Source of the DNA: JBEGTT01 sp041179245
GTDB lineage: Bacteria > Pseudomonadota > Gammaproteobacteria > Burkholderiales > Rhodocyclaceae
DNA length: 6,574 nt
Assembly: GCA_041179245.1 (NCBI GenBank)
Contig: JBEGTT010000129.1
Location: 1 to 6,574, forward strand
Direction: 5' to 3'
Positions 1-6,007 of this stretch are shown here, in pieces (the stretch's first letter is position 1; each line of letters opens with the position of its first letter). Under the pieces are notes generated by a model. That model saw nothing but the letters and a program-made list of their open reading frames with translations, did no database searches and had not been told where the DNA came from. The position numbers and the translations under genes are program-made.

Positions 1-262
1 TACATTCTCCATTTCTAATGGCGGTATTTTTGGTTCGATGATGTCGACACCGATCATCAACCCACCACAATCTGCCATTCTGGGTATTCATGCCACGAAG
101 GATCGTGCAGTGGTTGAAAACGGCCAAGTCGTTGTCCGCCCAATCAACTACCTAGCCATGTCTTACGACCACCGTATCATCGACGGTCGTGAAGCTGTGC
201 TTGGTCTGGTAACCATGAAAGAAGCTTTGGAAGATCCGACTCGTCTGCTGCTAGGCGTTTAA
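1..262 (+). CDS. sucB: Dihydrolipoyllysine succinyltransferase (E2 of 2-oxoglutarate dehydrogenase), 3' end
   Basis: Only the C-terminal 86 codons are in the window; reading begins at base 2 and ends with TAA at 260-262. The enzyme transfers succinyl groups from lipoyl-lysine to CoA in the cytoplasmic 2-oxoglutarate dehydrogenase complex of the TCA cycle. The visible part is the end of the catalytic acyltransferase domain. It contains the conserved stretch STPIINPPQSAILGIH and the active-site motif HRIIDG (His codon 170-172, Asp codon 182-184), and closes with the family's usual EDPTRLLLGV tail. The tail and the 'NPPQSAILG' version match SucB better than pyruvate dehydrogenase E2 (AceF), and the E3 gene next door supports this. 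The 5' truncation is only the window edge; the lipoyl and E1/E3-binding domains lie outside. Confidence 0.95.
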   Translation, partial: TFSISNGGIFGSMMSTPIINPPQSAILGIHATKDRAVVENGQVVVRPINYLAMSYDHRIIDGREAVLGLVTMKEALEDPTRLLLGV

Positions 263-277
263 TCGGTTCATCCAACA

Positions 278-317
278 GGGGTGAGGTGAGGGGAAAACCC
301 TTGTCTCACCCTTTTTT
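278..317 (+). terminator. Rho-independent terminator between sucB and lpdA
   Basis: The arms are 279-292 and 298-311 with a 5-base loop (GAAAA), followed by six T at 312-317. The outer seven pairs (GGGTGAG with CTCACCC) and inner three (GGG with CCC) are Watson-Crick; the middle four (GTGA with TTGT) are three G-T wobbles and one A-T pair. It begins 16 bases after the sucB stop. Its T-run lies on the + side only, so it acts on sucB transcripts. It may reduce rather than abolish read-through into lpdA. Confidence 0.8.
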
Positions 318-350
318 ACTTTAATTTCTGATCAAGCATTAGATGCTGAT

Positions 351-355
351 GGAGA
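351..355 (+). promoter_or_regulatory. Ribosome binding site that sets the lpdA start
   Basis: GGAGA lies eight bases before the ATG at 364, a normal Shine-Dalgarno distance. The in-frame ATGs at 343 and 349 have no purine-rich site at a usable distance, since the terminator T-run and AT-rich sequence precede them. This favours the 364 start. Confidence 0.75.
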
Positions 356-363
356 CAAAAACG

Positions 364-1785
364 ATGTCAAAACAATTCGATGTACTGGTTGTCGGTGGCG
401 GCCCCGGTGGTTATGTAGCAGCGATTCGCGCCGCTCAACTGGGTTTCAACACCGCGTGTGCTGAATCCAACGCCTACGCTGACCCAAAGGGCGAACCCCG
501 TTTAGGCGGCACTTGCTTGAACGTAGGCTGTATCCCTTCTAAAGCACTGCTGCGCTCTTCAGAAGTTTTTGAAGAAGCCAATCATTCCTTCGCGATGCAT
601 GGCATCACTGCGAAAGACGTGAAGATTGATATCGGCACCATGGTTGGTCGTAAAAACACCATCGTGACCCAGCTAACCTCCGGCATCCGTGGCTTGTTCA
701 AAAAGAACAAAGTAACCGGCCTGAACGGTCTTGCCAGCTTTGCCGGTAAAGAAGGCGAATTCTATAAAGTGAAGGTCGGCGAAGAAGTCGTGCTGGCTAA
801 GAATGTGATTATCGCGACTGGTTCTAAGCCTCGCCATCTGGCAGGTGTTCCGGTTGATAACAAAGTGATTTGTGACAATGTGGGTGCACTTGATTTTGCT
901 GAAGTGCCTAAGCGCTTGGGCGTGATTGGTGCAGGCGTCATCGGTTTGGAAATGGGCTCCGTATGGCGTCGCGTGGGTTCAGACGTGACGATTCTGGAAG
1001 CAGCCCCTGATTTCCTCGGTTTTGCCGATGTGGATTTGGCGAAAGAAGCGCAAAAGTTGCTGACCAAACAAGGTCTAAAAATTAATGTTGGCGTGAAGAT
1101 CGGTAAAGTCACACAAGACAAGAATGGCGTTGTTGTCGAGTACGAAGACAAAGATGGCGCGAAAAAGCTTGAATGTGACAAGCTGATTGTTTCTGTTGGT
1201 CGTGTTCCCAATACCGATGGCCTGAATGCCGAAGCGGTCGGTCTGAAGATCAACGAACGTGGTCAGATTGATGTTGATGGTCACTGCAAAACCAACTTGC
1301 CGAATGTTTATGCAGTCGGTGACGTGGTACGCGGCCCGATGCTGGCGCACAAAGCTTCCGAAGAAGGCATCATGGTTGCCGAAATCATTGCAGGTCAAGC
1401 CGGTCACTGTAACCTAGACCTCGTGCCTGGCGTGGTTTACACCCATCCAGAAATGGCTTGGGTTGGCAAATCAGAGCAACAGCTCAAAGCCGATGGTGTG
1501 GCGTACAAGCTCGGTAAGGTGCCATTTATGGCCAGCGGTCGTGCGCTTGGTCACGGCGATGCCAGTGGTTTTGTAAAGGTGCTGGCAGATGCCAAGACGG
1601 ATCGTATTCTTGGCGTGCACATCATTGGTAATAATGCCTCGGAATTGATTGCTGAAGCGGTGGTGACGATGGAATTTGCGGGGGCTTCTGAAGACCTCGG
1701 CCGTATTTGTCACGCACATCCAACGCTGTCAGAAATTGTTCACGAAGCAGCATTGGCTTGCGACAAGCGCGCACTCCATTTCTAA
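364..1785 (+). CDS. lpdA: Dihydrolipoamide dehydrogenase (E3)
   Basis: A 473-residue FAD flavoprotein that reoxidises dihydrolipoamide on E2 with NAD+, completing the 2-oxoglutarate dehydrogenase cycle in the cytoplasm. Domains in order: an N-terminal FAD-binding fold with GGGPGGY (11-17); the redox-active disulfide in GGTCLNVGCIPSK (Cys51, Cys56); the second dinucleotide fold for NAD+ with GAGVIGLEMGS (189-199); a second FAD contact at NVYAVGDV (314-321); and the C-terminal dimer interface with HAHPTLSE (450-457), where His452 and Glu457 form the catalytic base pair. There is no N-terminal lipoyl domain, unlike some pyruvate dehydrogenase E3 proteins, and the gene follows sucB, so it is best assigned to the 2-oxoglutarate complex, though it could be shared. 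Residues 36-48 form a short extension before the disulfide motif that I associate with proteobacterial forms. An in-frame start at 343 would add seven residues but lacks a ribosome site. No defects are visible. Confidence 0.97.
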   Translation: MSKQFDVLVVGGGPGGYVAAIRAAQLGFNTACAESNAYADPKGEPRLGGTCLNVGCIPSKALLRSSEVFEEANHSFAMHGITAKDVKIDIGTMVGRKNTIVTQLTSGIRGLFKKNKVTGLNGLASFAGKEGEFYKVKVGEEVVLAKNVIIATGSKPRHLAGVPVDNKVICDNVGALDFAEVPKRLGVIGAGVIGLEMGSVWRRVGSDVTILEAAPDFLGFADVDLAKEAQKLLTKQGLKINVGVKIGKVTQDKNGVVVEYEDKDGAKKLECDKLIVSVGRVPNTDGLNAEAVGLKINERGQIDVDGHCKTNLPNVYAVGDVVRGPMLAHKASEEGIMVAEIIAGQAGHCNLDLVPGVVYTHPEMAWVGKSEQQLKADGVAYKLGKVPFMASGRALGHGDASGFVKVLADAKTDRILGVHIIGNNASELIAEAVVTMEFAGASEDLGRICHAHPTLSEIVHEAALACDKRALHF

Positions 1786-1798
1786 GCAGTAAAACAAC

Positions 1799-1832
1799 AA
1801 AAACCGGGGACAATTGAGTCCCCGGTTTTTTT
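1799..1832 (+). terminator. Strong rho-independent terminator after lpdA
   Basis: This is a perfect 13-base-pair stem (1799-1811 with 1818-1830) with a six-base loop (AATTGA). The core is CCGGGGAC/GTCCCCGG and the T-run is 1826-1832. It starts 13 bases after the lpdA stop. The five A residues opening the left arm would give a short T-run on the other strand, so it could work weakly both ways, but no - strand gene ends here. It ends only 16 bases before the next gene's start codon. Confidence 0.92.
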
Positions 1833-1834
1833 AT

Positions 1835-1839
1835 GGTGG
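1835..1839 (+). promoter_or_regulatory. Weak ribosome binding site for the helicase gene
   Basis: GGTGG, one mismatch from GGAGG, sits nine bases before the GTG at 1849. No ATG is in frame between the terminator and this GTG: the ATG at 1833 is in another frame. A GTG start with an imperfect Shine-Dalgarno suggests modest translation. Confidence 0.5.
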
Positions 1840-1848
1840 TTACTCAAC

Positions 1849-3861
1849 GTGCATTCGCTGGCCAAGATATTTGCTGATGATGGCCCTCTAGCCCAAAAGA
1901 TTAGTGGCTACAAGGGGCGAGCGCAGCAGCTAGAAATGGCCGAGCGCATTGCTTCCGCCATTACCGGGCAGAACATTCTGATTGCTGAAGCGGGGACAGG
2001 CACTGGAAAAACGTTTGCTTATCTGGTGCCGACGATGTTGTCGGGTGGGAAAGTGATTGTTTCAACCGGCACTAAGACTCTCCAAGATCAACTGTTTAAT
2101 AAGGATGTTCCCACCGTTCGAGATGCTTTAGGCGCACCCATTCAGGTTGCTCTGCTAAAAGGTCGAGCGAATTACCTCTGTCACTACCATCTTGAATTAG
2201 CGAGCCGGGAAGGGCGTTTTGCTTCCAAGGAAGATGGTGCCTACCTTCCTAAGTTACGCCGCTTTCTGCAAACAACCCGAACGGGCGATAAAGCCGAATG
2301 TTTTGAAGTCCCAGAAACTGCAACGGTTTGGCAGGCGGTGACCTCGACGCGTGAAAATTGTCTTGGTCAGGATTGCCCGAATCATAAAGAATGTTTTGTG
2401 TTGGCTGCCCGTCGTGAAGCGGTAGCTGCTGATCTAGTTGTCGTGAATCATCATCTATTTTTTGCAGATGTGATGTTGCGTGACGAAGGTATGGCCGAAC
2501 TTTTGCCCGCGTGTAATACCGTAATTTTTGACGAGGCTCACCAGCTACCTGAAGTGGCTACCTTGTTCTTTGGCGATACGGTATCAACGGCTCAAGTGGT
2601 TGAGTTGGCTAGGGATACCCATCGCGAGATGCTGACGAGTGCTGCAGATTGCCGTGATCTGAGTGATGCAACCCGAATCGCGGAAAAGGCTGCCCGTGAT
2701 TTGCGCTTGAGTCTGGGGGTAGAAACGGGACGTTTTACGGCCCAACAATTAACCGAGCGCGAGGCCTTTGAGCCAGCGCTTGATGAGTTAATGGCGGCAT
2801 TGATGCGCTTGTTGGCTGTGCTGGAAACGCAGGCTCAGCGCGCAGAGGGGCTGGAAAAGTGCTGGCAGCGAACGGGTGAGTTGATCGCAGTTCTAGAAAA
2901 ATGGCGCAAACCGGCTGATGGCAGCGTGGTGTTGTGGGCTGAAAGTTATAGCCATTCGTTGCAACTGAATGCAACGCCCTTGGAAATTTCCCGCCTGTTT
3001 CGTAAGCAGTTAAAAGCCTATCCGCGTGCGTGGATATTCACCTCGGCAACTTTGGCGGTACAAGGGCGCTTTGAGCATTATTGCCGGGAGATGGGTTTAC
3101 CCTTTCCGGATGGCGTTGAAGAGACAGAAACGTTGACGGCCTCTGAATCTTCCGAAACCGCTGACTCGCCAGATACACGCCTAGTCACCGATGCAGCTTG
3201 CTGGGAAAGCCCGTTCGACTACCCAACGCAGGCTTTACTCTATGTACCAGCGGGGTTGCCGGAACCCAATTCACCTCAATATACCGAGGCCGTTGTAAAA
3301 GCCGCATTCCCAGTTTTGCAGGCATCGGGTGGAGGCGCTTTTTTCCTGTGCACTAGTTTGCGAGCCATGCGCCGTACCCATGAGTTGCTCAAGGAAGCAA
3401 TGGCCGAAGCGGGGCTGGATTTCCCGATTTTCCTGCAAGGAGAAGGCAGTAAGAGTGATTTACTTGAGCGCTTCCGCTTTGTCGGTAACGGCATTCTGGT
3501 TGGCAGCCAGAGCTTTTGGGAGGGTGTAGACGTCCGAGGCGAAGCGCTGTCGTTGGTCGTGATCGATAAGATTCCGTTTGCCCCGCCAGATGATCCTGTC
3601 TTATCGGCACGTATTGAGCACATGAATAAGCAGGGGCGGAATGCGTTTATGGAGTACCAGTTACCCAGAGCGGTAATTAATGTGAAGCAGGGTGCTGGTC
3701 GACTCATTCGTGATGAGCAGGACCGAGGTGTGCTAATGATTGCCGACCCGCGCCTGATAACCAAGCCTTACGGGAAGCGTATCTGGAGAAGTTTGCCCCC
3801 GATGAAGCGCACCCGTGATGTACAGGATGTCCTCGATTTTTTCGCCAAAATCAGGAATTAA
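1849..3861 (+). CDS. yoaA: ATP-dependent iron-sulfur DNA helicase, DinG/YoaA family
   Basis: A 670-residue superfamily 2, XPD-like helicase. Family members unwind DNA 5' to 3'; E. coli YoaA helps repair stalled replication forks together with the polymerase III chi subunit. Visible motifs: Walker A AGTGTGKT (48-55); motif Ia STGTKTLQDQL (72-82); four cysteines of the [4Fe-4S] domain (Cys111 in NYLCHYHLE, then Cys171, Cys176 and Cys182 in CLGQDCPNHKEC); VVVNHHLF (197-204); the DEAH box (228-231); SATL (399-402); SFWEGVDVRG (555-564); and motif VI QGAGRLIRD (614-622). The C-terminal half resembles E. coli YoaA more than DinG (LPFxxPDDP-like and PYG...SLPP...RTRD stretches). A Ser/Thr/Glu-rich insert lies at about 422-445. 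The GTG start is the only in-frame candidate near the family's N-terminus. The next gene starts four bases after its stop. Confidence 0.93.
   Translation: MHSLAKIFADDGPLAQKISGYKGRAQQLEMAERIASAITGQNILIAEAGTGTGKTFAYLVPTMLSGGKVIVSTGTKTLQDQLFNKDVPTVRDALGAPIQVALLKGRANYLCHYHLELASREGRFASKEDGAYLPKLRRFLQTTRTGDKAECFEVPETATVWQAVTSTRENCLGQDCPNHKECFVLAARREAVAADLVVVNHHLFFADVMLRDEGMAELLPACNTVIFDEAHQLPEVATLFFGDTVSTAQVVELARDTHREMLTSAADCRDLSDATRIAEKAARDLRLSLGVETGRFTAQQLTEREAFEPALDELMAALMRLLAVLETQAQRAEGLEKCWQRTGELIAVLEKWRKPADGSVVLWAESYSHSLQLNATPLEISRLFRKQLKAYPRAWIFTSATLAVQGRFEHYCREMGLPFPDGVEETETLTASESSETADSPDTRLVTDAACWESPFDYPTQALLYVPAGLPEPNSPQYTEAVVKAAFPVLQASGGGAFFLCTSLRAMRRTHELLKEAMAEAGLDFPIFLQGEGSKSDLLERFRFVGNGILVGSQSFWEGVDVRGEALSLVVIDKIPFAPPDDPVLSARIEHMNKQGRNAFMEYQLPRAVINVKQGAGRLIRDEQDRGVLMIADPRLITKPYGKRIWRSLPPMKRTRDVQDVLDFFAKIRN
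3853..3857 (+). promoter_or_regulatory. Ribosome binding site for the ATP-grasp-like gene
   Basis: AGGAA lies eight bases before the ATG at 3866 and inside the last codons of the helicase gene, which fits translational coupling of the two genes. The GTG at 3862 is in another frame. Confidence 0.65.
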
Positions 3862-3865
3862 GTGA

Positions 3866-5068
3866 ATGAATACAGCGCAGAATCAAATTCCTGAATTAAA
3901 TCCTCTTCCTGATGGCTGGTTTCTAAATGGTAGCGGTATCGCCGCTGAAACCCTAGCTATATGGGCGAATGAGCGTCCGTGTCTGTTTTCAAATACCCGT
4001 GTTTGGGTAAACCAAAACGATCTCCAGGTGATGGCTGATGGGATTGCAGCGATTGAACAGGTGTTGCACGACCCGCGTTATCAAGCCGTTTCAGATGGCT
4101 CTCCCGGTGTGTTATTTGGCTACGATTTCCATTTAGGCAAAAATGGTCCTCAGCTCATTGAGATTAATACCAATGCCGGTGGGGCGTTTTTGACAGCGAG
4201 TCTGGGGGAAGCGTGGGCTGACCGAGAGGGGCAATCGTTGGCCCCTCGTAAGCAGGTGCTGCAATCCATGTTTGAGCAAGAATGGTTGGCAGTCAGCGGG
4301 TATGCGCCAACATGTTTGCTGCCACCCGGATTGCTGGTGATTGTTGATGAGTCTCCAGCGGCGCAATATCTTTATCCAGAGTTTGAACTTTGCCGACGCT
4401 GGTTGAGCGAATTGGGATGGTCAGTGGTCATTGCTTCGCCAGATCAGTTGGTATGGGACGGGGAAACTCTGATGCTCAATGGGCAAGCGGTTAGCATGGT
4501 GTACAACCGCCTGACGGACTTTTCACTAGAAGCCCCTGCCGTACTTGCCTTGAAATTGGCCTACGAAGCCTCGGCGATTGTGCTGACCCCTCATCCCCAA
4601 CTACACGCCACGATGGCGGATAAAAGTCATCTGGTAACGCTTGCGGATGATGCTTATTTGGCTTCCATCGGTATTGGAGTGATCGAGCGGCAGCGGATTG
4701 CCAAGGTGCTGCTTCCTTGCGCTAAGGTGAGTCCGGCAAATGCGGAAACGCTTTGGCAGCATCGTAAAACTGGTTTTTTTAAACCGGTAGCCGGCTATGG
4801 CAGTAAAGCTGCGTATCGGGGCGATAAGTTAACCAAGCGAGTATTTGAAGAGATTTTGGCCGGTGATTACATCGTTCAGCAGATCGTTCCGCCCTCTGAG
4901 CGGGTAATCCAGTTGGGGGATGAAACACATACCCTGAAGTTGGATATTCGAAATTACACCTATCAGGGACAGGTGCTCGGGGTGGTGGCGCGGCTCTATC
5001 AGGGACAGACTACTAACTTTCGTACTCCGGGCGGGGGCTTTGCCCCGGTATACTCTGCCCCCGTTTGA
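3866..5068 (+). CDS. Uncharacterised protein, probable circularly permuted ATP-grasp ligase
   Basis: A 400-residue soluble protein with no signal peptide or membrane segment; its function is unknown to me. Near the N-terminus, GYDFHL (85-90) and LIEINTNAGGA (97-107) resemble the metal-binding end of ATP-grasp enzymes, where Glu99 and Asn101 would hold Mg2+. The middle has PEFELCRRWLSELGW (171-185), VYNRLTDFSLEAP (212-224) and HATMADKSHL (247-256). Towards the C-terminus, FFKPVAGYGSKAAYRG (304-319) resembles the nucleotide-binding lysine and glycine loop, GDYIVQQIVPPSER (333-346) the strand and hinge that contact adenine, and KLDIRNYTY (358-366) plus RLYQGQTTNF (376-385) the substrate/metal region. 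Usual ATP-grasp order puts the Glu-Asn motif last, so this looks permuted. I infer an ATP-dependent carboxylate-amine (or thiol) ligase with unknown substrate. The gene follows the helicase by four bases. The family looks widespread but unnamed; a non-catalytic relative is possible. Confidence 0.7.
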   Translation: MNTAQNQIPELNPLPDGWFLNGSGIAAETLAIWANERPCLFSNTRVWVNQNDLQVMADGIAAIEQVLHDPRYQAVSDGSPGVLFGYDFHLGKNGPQLIEINTNAGGAFLTASLGEAWADREGQSLAPRKQVLQSMFEQEWLAVSGYAPTCLLPPGLLVIVDESPAAQYLYPEFELCRRWLSELGWSVVIASPDQLVWDGETLMLNGQAVSMVYNRLTDFSLEAPAVLALKLAYEASAIVLTPHPQLHATMADKSHLVTLADDAYLASIGIGVIERQRIAKVLLPCAKVSPANAETLWQHRKTGFFKPVAGYGSKAAYRGDKLTKRVFEEILAGDYIVQQIVPPSERVIQLGDETHTLKLDIRNYTYQGQVLGVVARLYQGQTTNFRTPGGGFAPVYSAPV

Positions 5069-5085
5069 TTTATCCCCCCTTTTTT
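5032..5085 (+). terminator. Possible weak terminator across the ATP-grasp stop codon
   Basis: A GC-rich tract at the end of the gene can fold in several ways: GGGGC 5034-5038 with GCCCC 5042-5046; CGGGGGC 5032-5038 with GCCCCCG 5057-5063; or GGGGG 5033-5037 with the C-run at 5074-5079, directly followed by six T (5080-5085). Only the last has a proper T-run, and its loop is long. It could attenuate transcription into yeaD, but the evidence is thin. Confidence 0.25.
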
Positions 5086-5122
5086 CATTCCCCATTCTGA
5101 TTGATTCTCAAGGCACTGCCCC

Positions 5123-6007
5123 ATGCTCAGCTTGATTGAAACTATTTCCTTTCGTGGTATTCCTGCCATTCGTCTACAAACCCGTCAGGGAAGTCAGGCA
5201 GCGGTGAGTCTGCTAGGGGGGCAGGTATTGTCTTGGCTCCCCGCCGGGGGAAGAGAGCGCTTATATCTCAGCGAGCAGGCTGTGTTTGATGGCAGCCGCT
5301 CCATTCGCGGTGGTGTGCCGGTGTGTTTTCCTCAGTTTTCGGGTTTGGGCGATTTGCCGAAACATGGTTTGTTGAGGACGCTGCAATGGCAGGTGTGTGA
5401 CCAAAAATGTACTGATGATTATGTTTGGGTATCCCTTGAAGTGACCGATAACGCAGAAACGCGTGCTTTATGGCCGCATGCTTTTCGGGCTGAACTGACC
5501 ATTGGCGTGGAAGCTGACCATCTAGGTATTGAACTGGAAATCGAGAATACTGGCGATCAAGCGTTTGCCTTTACCGGCGCATTGCATAGCTATCTGCGTG
5601 TGTCTGAAGTTGAGGCGGTGGCACTAACCGGTCTGTACGGTCTGGAGTACCGCGATGCGGCCAATGGAAATGTACATAAGCTTGATACAGCCCCAGAACT
5701 GACCGTCGAAGGGGAAGTCGACCGGGTTTACCATCAAGCAAAAAGGCAGCTCCTGCTGGATGATGGTAGTCATCGAATAGGGATTCAACAGGAGGGCTTT
5801 CCAGATGTAGTGGTGTGGAATCCTTGGGAAGAGTTATGTCGAGAGCTACCCGATATGTCAGATGCTGATTTTCGTCGGATGTTGTGCGTGGAGTCAGCGA
5901 TTGCCCAGAACCCCTTAACGCTAGAACCCGGTGAGTCATGGTGGGGGCGTCAGGCTTTGACCGATAACCCCGAAATGTCGACCGCAGTAACGGAGGGGGA
6001 GCAATGA
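5123..6007 (+). CDS. yeaD: D-hexose-6-phosphate mutarotase (glucose-6-phosphate 1-epimerase), YeaD family
   Basis: A 294-residue cytoplasmic protein of the aldose-1-epimerase fold. The family interconverts alpha and beta anomers of hexose 6-phosphates such as glucose 6-phosphate. The family signature is clear: LGGQVLSW (31-38), IRGGVPVCFPQF (61-72) with a phosphate/sugar-binding Arg62, LPKHGLLR (78-85) with His81, GALHSYLRV (152-160) with the likely catalytic His155, VDRVY (199-203), VVWNPW (230-235) and MLCVESA (253-259) with the likely catalytic Glu257. Length is normal. The ATG at 5123 is preceded by a weak AAGG (5110-5113), and 54 bases separate it from the upstream stop, so this start is less tightly coupled than its neighbours. 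Its last codons hold the ribosome site for ylqF. The true sugar substrate cannot be read from sequence; galactose mutarotase (GalM) is less likely because of the IRGGVPVCFP signature. Confidence 0.9.
   Translation: MLSLIETISFRGIPAIRLQTRQGSQAAVSLLGGQVLSWLPAGGRERLYLSEQAVFDGSRSIRGGVPVCFPQFSGLGDLPKHGLLRTLQWQVCDQKCTDDYVWVSLEVTDNAETRALWPHAFRAELTIGVEADHLGIELEIENTGDQAFAFTGALHSYLRVSEVEAVALTGLYGLEYRDAANGNVHKLDTAPELTVEGEVDRVYHQAKRQLLLDDGSHRIGIQQEGFPDVVVWNPWEELCRELPDMSDADFRRMLCVESAIAQNPLTLEPGESWWGRQALTDNPEMSTAVTEGEQ
5992..5996 (+). promoter_or_regulatory. Strong ribosome binding site for ylqF
   Basis: A perfect GGAGG lies seven bases before the ATG at 6004, inside the last codons of yeaD. With the ATGA overlap of stop and start, this fits translational coupling while allowing strong independent initiation of ylqF. 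Confidence 0.8.

Noticed and set aside
301..325. Possible lpdA promoter with TTGTCT and TTTAAT
   Set aside because: The gap between the two boxes is only 13 bases and the first box lies inside the terminator stem, so it is not a credible promoter.
343..363. Longer lpdA start adding seven residues
   Set aside because: No ribosome site precedes 343 or 349, whereas GGAGA is well placed for 364, and MSKQFDVLVVGGG is the normal family N-terminus.
978..987. TTCAGACGTG, resembling the Neisseria DNA uptake sequence
   Set aside because: Only eight of ten bases match, it is a single copy, and it is explained by coding sequence; I saw no full-length uptake sequence in the window.
762..1253. Open frame of 163 codons on the - strand inside lpdA
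   Set aside because: Its protein is Ser/Thr/Pro-rich with no recognisable motif, and it lies fully opposite a clear, intact enzyme gene; it is a codon-use shadow.
1758..1786. Possible promoter TTGCGA, 17-base gap, TCTAAG at the end of lpdA
   Set aside because: Each box matches only four of six consensus bases, and transcripts would run straight into the 1799-1832 terminator. It remains a weak candidate for a leader-controlled helicase transcript but is not strong enough to annotate.
1833..1877. Fourteen-codon reading frame starting in the terminator tail and overlapping the helicase start
   Set aside because: Its ATG is preceded by the T-run with no ribosome site; nothing supports translation.
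3276..3764. Open frame of 162 codons on the - strand inside the helicase gene
   Set aside because: It lies opposite conserved helicase motifs, has low-complexity Ser/Arg/Pro composition, and no ribosome site or family resemblance.
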